Positions 45,337 through 55,447 of a stretch of 64,000 nucleotides of DNA are shown here, piece after piece (position 1 is the first letter of the stretch; the number at the start of each line of letters is the position of its first letter). This DNA is from Isoetes taiwanensis (lineage: Eukaryota > Streptophyta > Lycopodiopsida > Isoetales > Isoetaceae). The stretch lies in the NCBI GenBank assembly GCA_021234155.1, contig JAJEKV010000031.1, forward strand, positions 863,614 to 927,613, written 5' to 3'. Below the pieces are notes generated by a model. That model was not told where the DNA came from, ran no database searches, and saw only the letters and a program-made list of their open reading frames with translations. The translations under genes and the position numbers were made by a program.

Positions 45337-46994
45337 TGTGACGTCCCCTACTCGTATACGGTGCACTCATCGTATACAAACAGGAGTTCATCCCCTATAC
45401 CAGCTCCGTGCCGATACAGGGCCCTCCACATGACACTGCAACCGCGGATCGGTTCCAAGTGGGAAGAGTGAGGGGTCATTTTACCCCCGCCTCCCCGGGG
45501 CCTACCTAGTCATGAAGCGTAAACATACATGTCAGTATATAGCATAAGCACATATCCACCTCGAAGAGTGGTCCCTCACATCTGCATAAACAAGGTGAGC
45601 ACAATACATATGGTGAGTCCTACCCAAGGCTCAGACTCAAGGGGTTGACTGAGGGCTTGGGTCTCCAGAGTTCATTGCAGACAGAATTCATGGCAATGGA
45701 TTTGGCTGGCATATGAACATGGCATAGGGTTGTCCACTCCATCCGCACCTCCCCATGCACACTTTGCAGTAGGGTGAAAAGTGCTCCGACCTCGATCAGA
45801 AGCCCACCGGATGCATAGCCAAAGGGGGCTATTCCCGGGTTTCATCTCCCCGCCCGATGGGGGCGAAGGATCACTCCCTCCGTGAGGTCTACATGCCGAC
45901 TCAAGGTGACTAGAGGGCCACTGCCCGTATTCGACTGAACCCACTGGAAAGTGTACACCACTTCACGGGTGTCAAGTCCATGCCCCACCCGCACTCAGTG
46001 GTGAGCCATTAGACCTAGTCACAATGATCCCTGGTAGGCCTTACACACCAGATGGATCTTTCAGAGAGTCGAACATGAACCTCCTTCTCACCTCCCTCGC
46101 CCCTTCACCCACAACCCGGGTGTGGCTCTTGTACACAAAGGCCTAATCTATAGTGTGCTAGAGAGGCTAATCTAGGAGCATCTACTACCAAGCTTGAGGT
46201 CTCTACCCCCCTTCCCAATACAAGGAGTTCATAGAGATACATCATCCATATATATCACAGAAGAACTAAAGAACTATATCTAATCTACATCATAGAGTTA
46301 GGTTCTTTAGTTAGAGTCTGGTATCTAGAGATCTAGAAGGCTGCTATGGGCAATTTAATAGGCTAAACCTACTGATTCTATGACTGAAATAGGGTTTATA
46401 CTATTCAATTGGCCAAATACCATCCTTGAGTGGCTCCTCCCACCCGAAGTTCGACCATCCCCGCTTTGGCTTAACGAATCAAGGGAAACTAATGGTGCAA
46501 TTCTCTCAGGCTTTGGTTTTGGCTTTTGAGGCAGCCAAAACAGAGCTCTAAAACCCTAGAAATGAAAATTGGGCAAGTTAGGGTTTCCCTTCCTATATAG
46601 ACAAGGGGTTGGCTAGGGTTTCCAATTATCCCCTTTAGGCATGTGGGATAATTGGGAATGGGCCCACTTGCCTTTAATGGCTAGGTGGCAAAATGTGCCC
46701 ACATGGAAATGTGTGCCCACATTAATGTGTACATTGGAGAATGTGCACATTAATTGCACACTTGGGTATGGCCCACTTGGCATCAAGTGTCCATATGGGA
46801 ATGTGTGCCCACATTAATGTGTACATTGGAAAATGTGCACATTAATAGTTGCACATATTCCTTGCAAGTTGCCCCCTAGGGCTACCCACCTGGCTATACG
46901 TTAGCGCATTACCGCCACGGGGTGGCGTGGTACGCTGCGGATTTGGCAAGATAAAGATACGCCCCGGGACCGTATAATCGCCCCGAACGCCACA
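45337..46994 (-). repeat. 3' LTR of the chromovirus
   Basis: 1,658 bp, TGTGACGTCC...GAACGCCACA on the plus strand, aligned over its whole length with 57,014-58,673. Differences are concentrated where the other copy has CAG, CTG or CCTGG. Confidence 0.9.
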
Positions 46995-47007
46995 TTCTCC
47001 CCACCTT
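46995..47007 (-). promoter_or_regulatory. Polypurine tract
   Basis: The minus strand reads AAGGTGGGGAGAA directly before the TG of the 3' LTR. This is the standard plus-strand primer of Ty3 elements. Confidence 0.8.
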
Positions 47008-47883
47008 GAAATGATGTCGTCCCGCAAAGATCGCGGGTCTCCCCACCTTGGGATCATCCTAACCCCGCAATCAACCCTCGATACATAATGATAAACTACT
47101 ATAATACTTACACATTTATTAAGATTACCTTAAGGTAATATTTTTAAAACATTATCACGCCATTATATTATGAAATAACTTATCAATTCATAACATCATT
47201 AAACAAGTTACTCCGTATTTTAGTTATTACGGCAATTAAGTTTATCAAAATTTTAACATTTCATGTCTAACATTATTGTTCGAGGTACTCTTCATTCCTT
47301 GCAACACATTCCAACAAAATTTGTGTTGTAAGTCTTCGTAGCTCGACCTCCTTGCCTCTCCTGAGCGCCAGCTTGGTCAGCAGTCGACACTACGCTAGTA
47401 CCATTTAATTATTAATAAAATTTTGGTTATATGGTGACCACCCCACCTATCTACATGGATGCATGGCTAATCTCCCTGTAGGGAAGAGGGTGAATCTTCC
47501 ATTATGGCCGGAGGAGGCAGCCTATATGCCTATATGTCAGCCATGCCTACACCCTAGTTGCCCAAATAGGGAGGATAGGTCCTTCCCGTGATATGGGGCG
47601 GAAGGCCTGATTCCTCCTATCAAAGCATATATGGGGCTAGAGGTGCTTTTCCTATCGCATTTCCTTAATGACCTCCTTTCTTCTTGAGGTCGCCTACTCC
47701 GCGGGACAAGTAGACTTTCTAATCTACCTTCCACTTCCTAAGCGGAAACGCCGTCATGCCTACATTGACATTACACCACGCCTAGAGATCACCGTAGTGG
47801 TCCCATCATTCGTGTAATAACGCATGCACCCATACCTAGCATAGGTTGCATGCGAGATTAATCTTAACTACACAAGGATTAAT
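47008..47883. other. Chromovirus 3' untranslated region
   Basis: Between the chromodomain and the polypurine tract. AT-rich from 47,090 to 47,340. I see no ORF of note, and a second CTCCCCACCTTG(A/G)-like motif lies at 47,038-47,050. Confidence 0.5.
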
Positions 47884-49235
47884 CTACACAAATCGACATG
47901 CCCGAAAGCCGATTTCTTCGAGATGACTTTGCCGTCCCATTGTTCCATAAACCGCGGGTACCGCTTTTACTAGATCTTTCTTAAGTACCCACATCGCTTT
48001 CCACCGGTAAGTGTTTCCACTTAACCAAATATTGAGGAACTCCGACCTCCTTGTTTTCTTTGAAAGCTTTATCAAGAATCAATTCGAATTATTTCTAGCG
48101 CTCCTCCGCCATTTCCAACAACGCTAGTGTCCAAGACTTCGCCCGATTGGGAGTGTGCTTCTTCAACAAACTCACGGGAAGACCTTATGAATCTTTAGGT
48201 GTGCCGGCAAGTCTAGCTTGTAGGATTGATTACCTACTCTCTTGACTATTCTCGGAAGGTCCAGCCCACCTTGGAGCAAGCTTCTTGCAATTCCCCGATC
48301 CCGAAGCCACCGCTTCACCTTGATCTTGAGCCACACATTGTCGCCAACTTCAACTCCCCGATCGCTCGATGCTTGTCGGCGATGCTCTTTTGTCGGCTCC
48401 TTGCTGCTAGCGATACCCTCAACCTCTTCCACGAAGCCGCCGCATGTCGGGCCAACATCTCGCCGCGAAACTCCACTTTTGACACCTGGTTGTGCCAAGT
48501 GTCCGAGTTAGGCAATCGATAGTCGTGAATTAATCATAAACGGCGACATTTGGGATGATTCCCGCTGGTGCTATTGTATGCAAACCCACCAAGTGAATAA
48601 ATTCTTCCCACATACCTTGCTTATTCCGCACGAAGTTTCAGAGCATGTCTTCCAAAAATCCTCGCTGGTCCGCCTCCGCTTTGGCCATCCATCCGAGGAT
48701 GATACGCCGCGCTCATGGATAGCTTGGTCTGAATCGTCAGAAGAGGTCTTGCCAAAAGGCGCCATGAATTTCGGATCCCCGGCTCGAGATGATCTCCCTT
48801 GGCATGCCATGAAGCCTAAAAGATCTCTTTGGTGAAGAGCTTTGTCAGATCCATAGCGGTGTTCGTGGGTCCCGCAAGGCACAAAGTGTGCCATCTTTGA
48901 CAACTTGTCGACCACTACCATCAAGGCATCCTTCCCTCTTACCGCCCTTGGAAGCCCCGTTATAAAAATCCATGCCGATCACTTCCCACTTGGCGCTTTG
49001 GCACCGCTTAATGGCTCTAATGCCCCCGAATTGGTTGTTCTCGCTTCGTCTCACCGACATAGCCGACATTCCTTGATGTAGCGAAGCTACTTGCTTTTTC
49101 ATTCCTGGCCAATAATAGCGGCCAAGACTTTGAAATATGTTTTTCATAAATCCCGCATGGCCAGCTATTGGGCAAGCAGCGCGGTCATGGAGGATCAATT
49201 TCCTTACACCCGATGATTCGCACGCACAACTTGTT
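47884..49235 (-). pseudogene. Chromovirus integrase with C-terminal chromodomain, broken
   Basis: Integrase inserts element DNA; in chromoviruses a terminal chromodomain steers it to modified histone H3. Blocks on the minus strand: ILHDRAACPIAGHAGFMKN and YYWPGMKKQV (zinc-binding region, 49,198); MVVVDKLSKMAHFVPC (core, 48,924), RDLLGFMACQG and DPKFMAPF; VGDNVWLKIK with IVKRVGNQSYKLDLPAHLKI, KVFPVSLLKKH (48,340-48,160). Then the chromodomain: LILDKAFKENKEVG, PQYLVKWKHLPVES and, in a second frame, AMWVLKKDLVKAVPAVYG (about 48,085-47,950). At least five frame changes, some of which may be sequence errors. Confidence 0.8.
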
Positions 49236-49239
49236 CTTA

Positions 49240-51260
49240 TGGTATAACAAAGTTGCCTTCCTTCTTATAATGTTTAAAGGCTTCCCGCCTCCTTATCCGC
49301 TCTAGCCTCCCTAGAGAGGCTTGCCCATACTTCCTTGAAATCCACGCCCGCTGGCAAGGATTCTTCAATCTTGTTACCAAAGTCGCCGAGAGTGTCGAAA
49401 TTGCATTGCAATGCACTCTAGTTGTCGTGGGATGCCTTGAAAGCGCATCCGCTACCACATTGAGCTTCCCCGCTTGTAGACTATATCAAAGTCATACTCT
49501 TCAAGGAACTCCATCCACCTTCTCCGCCAAAGTTGAGGTGTGGTTGTGCGAATACATACCGAGGCTCATGGTCTCAGATCCAACCGAACTTCCTTCCCAA
49601 AAGATAGTGCCTCCAAATTTTAATGCCCCCGACGACCGCAAGCAATTCCCCTCGATCGTGGGGGGGTAGCTAAGCCAAGGCCGCTCATCTTCCCGAATCA
49701 TATGCTACCACACGCCTTTCTTGCACCAGAGCTATCTTTACTCGCCTCGCTGCCACAAGCTTATCTTTCTCTGGGTCCGGCAGGGTTAGGACTGGGGCTG
49801 TTGTTAAAGCTTCCTTCAACAATTCAAACCCCGCTTTGGGCTTTCTTTGTGCCAATGCTTTCTGCCCAATCTTTCACCTTCTCCGCCTCGCCAAGTCCGC
49901 TAACGGGCCGCTATCTTAGCAAAGTTCTTCACGAACTTCCTGTAGTACCCTGCTAGGCCGAGAAAACTTCTGACTTATGCACATTCTTCGGCGCCGGCCA
50001 CTGAATGACGGCTTCAATCTTGGCAGGATCCGTCGAGATTCCTTCACTGAGATCACATGACCCGTGTATTCCACCTTTCTCAAGGCGGCGACACTTCGAC
50101 AACTTGGCGCATAACCGGTGCCTCTTCAACTTCTCTAGCACTCTCCTTAAGTGTTGTAATGCTCTTCAAGGGATCTGCTATACACCAAAATGTCATCAAA
50201 GAATACAATCACAAAGGTGTCTAAGAACTCCTCAAGATGTTCATGAGCCTCATGAACGCCGCAGGGCATTCGATAGTTTTAAAGGCATTACCGCGAACTC
50301 ATAATGCCCATACCGCTCAAGGCGGCCTTGTGGATATCTTCTTCCTTTATCCCGATCGATGATAGCCCCACCTTAAGTCGATTTTGAGAAGACCTTTGCA
50401 CCTTGGAGCTGATCCATCAAGTCATCTGATCTGGGAGCGATACTTGTTCTTAATGGTGTGCTTGTTCAACCGCCTATAGTCTATGCACATCCTTAAACCG
50501 CCATCCTTCTTCTTTACAAAGAGAATGGGTGCTCCAAATGGCGGTGACACTAGGTCTAATGAAGCCTAGGTCGAAAGCAACTCCTCGCAATTGCTTTTTA
50601 GCTCCGCCAACTCTTTAAGCCGCCATTCTCGTATGGAGCCTTACTTGTCGGCTTTGTTCCGCTTCGAAAAGTGCTATCTCACACTCGACTTTCGTAAGGA
50701 GGAAGCCGCTTGATCTCATCCGAAAGAGAACATGGAACTCCGTAATCAGCCGAAGCTATTTGCTTCGCAAACTTGCCGAAAGCACCTTGTCTTCTTTGCT
50801 TTCTTCCCGACTGCTCGCTAATCTCAAGCTTGAAGATGTATGCTACCCGCCGCTTTGATGCACTTGAACAGCCGCTTAGAAGACATACACCGCATGATGG
50901 GAACAACTTTTTACCTCGTGAATCTCAATGATCTTGCCGCCGGTGTTGGGAAGGTCACCTTCCGCTTCCACAATCAATAATGGCCCCTCGCTGGTCCAAG
51001 GTACTCCATTCCTATGATCAAGTCAGACTTACCAATGCCCATTACTTCGCCCCCATCCGATATTAATCCCGCAAGTCGATGTCGAAGTTAATTCTCTTGC
51101 CTGCCGTCTGCCTTACTGCTCCACTTGCTAAGACAACGGACCTTGGCTTTGACTTTAGTGGTTTCAACTTCAACATTTGAACCATTCTGGGGGATGCAAA
51201 GTTATGGCTACTTCCTGAGTCTATCAAGACTATGAAGGACTTGGCCTTCCCCCTACCGTG
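49240..51260 (-). pseudogene. Chromovirus protease, RT and RNase H, broken
   Basis: Protease: FIVLIDSGSSHNFAS (about 51,240-51,195), with the catalytic [39 protein letters not shown] (about 50,545-50,430), QLQGAKVFSKIDLRWGYH (about 50,415-50,355), then FFDDILVY, the catalytic FxDD box (about 50,208-50,186), and KLSKCRRLEKGGIHG (50,100). The RNase H end has MVADALSRHPTT at 49,458. The order is typical of Ty3. Frames change repeatedly, so no functional polyprotein can be read from this copy. Confidence 0.8.
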
Positions 51261-51394
51261 GAAATTACTTTATAATCGCTCTCTCTGCTTGCTCTCAGAT
51301 CAATTATGCAAAGATATGACACTCACCCTGAATGTAGTCGCGGCCTTCCTCGCCATCGTCGTCAGACAGAGTGTCCCAATCTCCCAACTCCGCT

Positions 51395-52664
51395 AGTGCT
51401 GCACTCATGACGTAGGGGCAGTTCGCTATCCTATGGCCTGGCTGGAAGCACCTGAAGCAAAGCCGCTTATGCACTCCCGCCTTCTTTTCCTGGGCATAGC
51501 CTGCGCAAAAGGATCGCGACCGCTTTGGAGTAGTTTGACCCTCCCCGCTTGTCCTTGAAGGATACCTCGCTTCTTCTCCCCGTTGTTTCCCCCGTTGCCA
51601 CCATATAGGGCTCTAGCCGACCTCGACCGCTGCCCTAGGGCTATAACTTCCTGTTGCCTTGCCTTTATCCCGTAATGCCGCTGCCTCCCGCCTCGCTATT
51701 CTGAGGTCCTGCTCTTGCAAGCTTATTGCCTTGACTCGCTTCGATATCGTCTTTAGGATTTATTGCCCTTACAAGCTTGCGGATCTCTTCATTCAGGCCC
51801 CTCAATGTAGCTCTCATCGTGATGTTTTTCGCCCAACTTTGGCACATAAAGTCTTAGCCTCATGAATTCCTCTCTGCGTATTTCTCGACTGATTTGTTCC
51901 CCTGCTGCAACCTTGTAGAATCACATCATCTTTTGGACTTGTGCTCCTTTGGGACGTAATGGCGCTTTGAAGGCTTTGGCAAACTTTCTCAACTTACAAG
52001 CATCCCCGCTAAGCCATGTGCCTTTGCATAACCCTTCCACCAAATCCGCGGCGTTCTTTCCTTTCAAGTTGGTCATACCCCCGCCTTTGTCTTTATCCTT
52101 CATACCATAAGCATTGCCGCACTCTCACTCATTTCGGCCCAAACATGCCTCTCCGCTTCTAATCCTCGACTGTTCTCCCCGAACCGCTTCCAGCTTCCGG
52201 CCTTCCATACATTGCCCAAAGGCGGAATCTACCTTCTTCCTCGATAGTCGAGGCCCCGTGTCCCTTTGTCGTCCTTCTATGGCGCCCCTCCGCCTTTGCA
52301 TCCGCAGTGTTCCTCCTTGCCTTGCATTTGCATCTGTTCGGGTCCTGGGCCTGATCTTCTTCTTCCTGAGTTCCGAGTCCGACTTCAGCTTGAGTCCTGA
52401 GGAGTCCGGAAAGCCGGGGATCTTCTTCTCTTGTTCCTCTTCTTGTCCCTTCCCTGCTTTCCGAAGCCGATGCTTGCGGGTAATCGAGCGTTGCCCACCG
52501 AACCTCGCTTCGCTTGCTGCCGCCAAGGCCTTTATCCGCTCAAGGTCCGGCCTCATCCGATATTTCCTCTCCTCTCGGGGTCATGGGTCCAAATTCCTCA
52601 AACAGTTCCTTGCCGAGGTGGCCCTCATGGGACTCGTTTCTTCCCTAAGGTCTTGGCATTGTCG
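51395..52664 (-). pseudogene. Chromovirus Gag, broken
   Basis: From about 52,664 the minus strand encodes a charged region (52,556-52,125, Arg/Lys/Glu-rich), then a capsid-like stretch, LVEGLCKGTWLSGDACKLRKFAKAF (52,060-51,950), and ends in one CCHC zinc knuckle, CFRCFQPGHRIANC (51,463-51,418), directly before the protease. One knuckle is usual for chromoviruses. The exact start is not certain; gag begins more than 4 kb from the LTR. Confidence 0.65.
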
Positions 52665-52870
52665 CTCCCCGAGCTTAGGCCTCTAACCGCATACACAAGT
52701 AATTCATGGCTATATGGTTAGTTTTACTTGTTCTCTTGCATTGTTTATGTTTGTTGGTATAGTTGTGGGGCAAAAATACATCAACAAAACATTTAAAGTG
52801 CAAATGTAAATTATATTCATATATTATATATAATATTTTAGTACACAAGTCTCCTGGATCAAGAGTCTAA

Positions 52871-54397
52871 CTAGTCTTGGAATCGGCCAGAAGACGGGTT
52901 GTCTTCAAGGAACTTTAACTTGGGCCGCTTCCTACCAATGACCCAAGTTCCTCGATGACGCTTTTGCCGACGAGTCACCGCTGAAGGTTTCTCGCCAAAA
53001 TTTTCCACCCTCGCGGCCGGGTCGTAAGGGCGCGGGGTTCGGCCAATCTTCGGGCCGCCGCCGATGGTATGGCGGTCGAAGAGGTCCGCCATTGCCCTCT
53101 TGACTAGGACAAAGATAGTCGACGCTTGTCGCTATTCGAAAGCATGCCCGGCCAAGCCCCGAGAGTGCAATCAGCATGAACACCCCCCCTTCACCTTGGG
53201 CTGAACTTGCGTGTACCACCGCTATCCTCCCGCCTAGCAGCAAAGGGCGTGGTAGTACCTCGTGATCTGTCTGCAGCGCCGCGATGATTCTCCACTTGTT
53301 TGGCCTCCTCCTCGCTTTATGCCGCCTACAGATTCGCCGACCTCTATCTCTGCGGAGCTCCCTAGAGTCTTCACTGTGGAGTCGACTGCCTCGAGGTCGA
53401 TTCCTCGCCCTCTTGCCGGGAGTGGTGTCGGGGCCTCGGGCATTAGGATGCTCGTGGGTCTTCCCACCATCCCCATCTGTTCTTGAGGGCGAGGAACTCC
53501 TCCTCCGCTGGTAGCTCGCCATCCATCATTTGCCCGATGCCGCCAGAGGGCCCGGATGTCTAAGTCGACTCCCCCGTGATAGGTGTCGGCCTCCTCACTT
53601 GAAGCGGAAAGTCCGGGGCTCCCCGACGATGAAGTCGCCCAAGCCTGACTGCCAGAGCCGGTGGAGCAGTTCATCCACCAGCCCCTCCCCCGCATTCGAA
53701 GGTTCTCGATGTCGCCGAGGAGTAGATACTCCTCTCCGTTGATGATGATAGGGGCTAGGCTTGTGATGCCTAGCCCAAGTGGGGGAGCAACTCTGATAGT
53801 CTCACGGCTCGCCGGGTTGACCAGCTCCCCTTCCTCGCTTGTTGCCGCTCTTCCTCCGAAGTCGAAATTCCGTGTACTTATTGTCGTCCGACTCCTCTTC
53901 TTCTTCCTCCTCAAGCCCTTCCTCGCTTTTGCCGATATCTGCAGAAGCATCCGCTCCTCTCGCTATGCTGCTATGGGGTCCACCTCCATCGGAGGGATAG
54001 AGGTTGCCCCCATTGGGTTTTCGGCGCGGTGGGATAAGAAAATAGCTAGGGCGGCGGTGTAGGAGAAATACTTGGTCCCGCTATCGTCGTGACCATGTAG
54101 TCCGGCAGCCTCCGGGCTTTGTTAGTTAGGTACTTGGCGATGTTGGGGACATCACCCAAGGCTGCTTGAAGGGATGGGCGGGGAACGAAATATCCTATGC
54201 AAGGGGGAACCTGAACAAGGGAGGGTCCTACCCTAGCTTGAAACTCTGCTAACACTTGCCTATATGCTGGGGTTGCATTTAGCGTAGCTTGGATATCAAT
54301 TTCTTTCCCAAAGACTTGAAGATGTCGTTGACATCCGCCTCGGCGAAAGATGGGCACCGGGCCGTGCACCATCGCGCGAAGTCGCCAAGCGGGCCAT
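52871..54397 (-). pseudogene. Chromovirus accessory gene 2, unknown protein
   Basis: Not recognised. The ATGGCCCGC start at 54,397 is placed by its own TATA box and by similarity to the leader of accessory gene 1. Coding is spread over three frames: LATSRDGARPGAHLSP-like start; IQATLNATPAYRQVLAEFQA, GYFVPRPSLQAALGD and KARRLPDYMVTTIAG (54,372-54,046); GITSLAPIIINGEEYLLLGD (about 53,760); then a Gly/Pro-rich middle and the basic end RKRPKLKFLEDNPSSGRFQD with a stop at 52,871. GC-rich throughout, sense to the element, and it ends about 200 bases before gag. The basic C-terminus could act in the nucleus; this is inference. Confidence 0.55.
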
Positions 54398-54450
54398 TGA
54401 TCTAGCGAAGAAGAGAGTATCGAACGGATGCAGAAGCGCCTCAGGGAGCT

Positions 54451-54479
54451 GGAAGATCGCCTAAGCAGTGGAGAGCAAA
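54451..54479 (-). promoter_or_regulatory. Shared leader motif, accessory gene 2
   Basis: The minus strand reads TTTGCTCTCC, six bases, then AGGCGATCTTCC. The same TCTGCTCTCC ... AGGCGATCTTCT occurs in the leader of accessory gene 1 (56,394-56,366). It lies between TATA box and ATG in both. Confidence 0.75.
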
Positions 54480-54510
54480 CTTGCAGGGTGCTAAATGAGA
54501 AATGGAGGAC

Positions 54511-54520
54511 CTATTTATAG
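54511..54520 (-). promoter_or_regulatory. TATA box of accessory gene 2
   Basis: The minus strand reads TTCTATAAATAGGTC, a perfect plant TATA consensus, 114-123 bases before the ATG at 54,397. The identical decamer CTATAAATAG precedes accessory gene 1 at 56,435-56,444. Confidence 0.8.
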
Positions 54521-54699
54521 AAAAGGGAAAAACCCTAATTTTTGGATGACCTAGACTTTACTGAGATTGGGTGATTCTGTTCTATTAAAGGGTGCAATTG
54601 AGAGTTTGAAGACTACTTCTAGGGTTTGAGCATGCTAAGATGGGCTAATGAACCTATTGCAGCAATTTGGAGATCATTTGGTGAAGAAAATGGTGCGAG

Positions 54700-54766
54700 G
54701 TCTCACACGTTGCGCCCAGACCGATAATGAAAAGTTCATTTTCTGTTCTGGCGCGACGTGTGAGAC
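54700..54766. promoter_or_regulatory. 67-bp palindrome A, upstream of accessory gene 2
   Basis: Outer arms GTCTCACACGTtGCGCCcAG / CTGGCGCgACGTGTGAGAC pair along almost their whole length, and an inner AATGAAAA / TTCATTTT extends the symmetry. It is one of four copies in the element. Confidence 0.9.
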
Positions 54767-54898
54767 ATGGGTTCTAAATGGGCTAAACTTAATCAATTTG
54801 GATAATCTAAGGCTGTAATTCTACTAAACTCGCCGAGTTAGGCAGAATTGACCCCTTATTTGGTCGATTTGGAGCAGTTTTGGGCATTTTTGGGCATG

Positions 54899-54965
54899 GT
54901 CTCACACGTTGCGCCCAGCCCGAAAATGAGAATCTCATTTTCTATCCTGGCGCGACGTGTGAGAC
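54899..54965. promoter_or_regulatory. 67-bp palindrome B, upstream of accessory gene 2
   Basis: Same arms as copy A, with a perfect inner palindrome AAAATGAGA / TCTCATTTT. It starts 199 bases from copy A and has the same length, so the two are a spaced pair. Confidence 0.9.
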
Positions 54966-55089
54966 ATCGTCTCAATTTTGCTCAAAAACTCCAATTTAAC
55001 CAAAATAAAAGCCAGAAATCGATATCTTAACTTAATTAAACAAGATTGAACTCATTATTTACACAAAATTATTTATATTAACAAAAATT

Positions 55090-55095
55090 TTTATT
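55090..55095 (-). terminator. Poly(A) signal candidate of accessory gene 1
   Basis: The minus strand reads AATAATAAAAATTTTTG starting about 12 bases after the stop of the H3-like ORF; it contains a canonical AATAAA. It supports the reading that accessory gene 1 is a separate transcription unit. Confidence 0.5.
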
Positions 55096-55108
55096 ATTTA
55101 CAAGAAGT

Positions 55109-55444
55109 TCAAGGCCGTTCTCCCTTGATGTGTCTGGCCAAAAACATGTCCTGCCTCATGAGCGTGACCCTCTTCGCGTGCACTGTGCAGGCCGTTGAAT
55201 CTTCAAAATGCTGCACTATTTTCGCCTCTGTTGCCTCCTGTAGGCACCGCAGCATCTCATCGGTCACCCGCATGTCCGTGTTGTACTCCTGCATGACTTC
55301 TCGGACCAAGCGTTGAAACGGTGCCCGGGAGATCAAGAGTCCGTAACTTCTCTGGAAGTGCCGGATTTCCTGCTCCTTCTGCTTGCTCTTGCTCCGCTTC
55401 TTTCCTGGTGCTCTGGGAGGCTTGGGCTTGGGTGGTGGCGGCAT
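55109..55444 (-). CDS. Histone H3-fold protein carried by the chromovirus (accessory gene 1, 3' part)
   Basis: Histone H3 forms the core nucleosome with H4. This 111-codon intact ORF ends in a complete H3 fold: alpha-N EIRHFQRSYGLL, then APFQRLVREV (H3 has PFQRLVREI), loop 1 of canonical length (YNTDMRV), the long helix LQEATEAKIVQHFEDS, then CTVHAKRVTLMRQD and LARHIKGERP (H3: HAKRVT.M..D..LAR.I.GER). The first ~30 residues (MPPPPKPKPPRAPGKKRSK) replace the normal tail; ARTKQTARK, K9 and K27 contexts are absent. 'TLMR.D' resembles CenH3, while the loop length and 'GER' end resemble H3. A TGA lies 10 codons upstream of the ATG in the same frame, so it is either a separate protein or the detached C-terminus of the longer gene starting at 56,334. 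Confidence 0.9.
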   Translation of the reverse strand: MPPPPKPKPPRAPGKKRSKSKQKEQEIRHFQRSYGLLISRAPFQRLVREVMQEYNTDMRVTDEMLRCLQEATEAKIVQHFEDSTACTVHAKRVTLMRQDMFLARHIKGERP

Positions 55445-55447
55445 CAC

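Noticed and set aside
45672-45944. 90-residue ORF, repeated at 57,355-57,618
   Set aside because: Located inside the LTRs and antisense-like; explained by LTR duplication.
52114-52686. 190-residue ORF on the plus strand
   Set aside because: Antisense shadow of the charged Gag region; the minus strand fits the element order.
55109-55444. H3-like ORF as a nested host histone gene inserted by chance
   Set aside because: The diverged fold, own upstream acidic/NLS parts, shared promoter cassette with accessory gene 2 and sense orientation argue for an element gene; not fully excluded without other copies.
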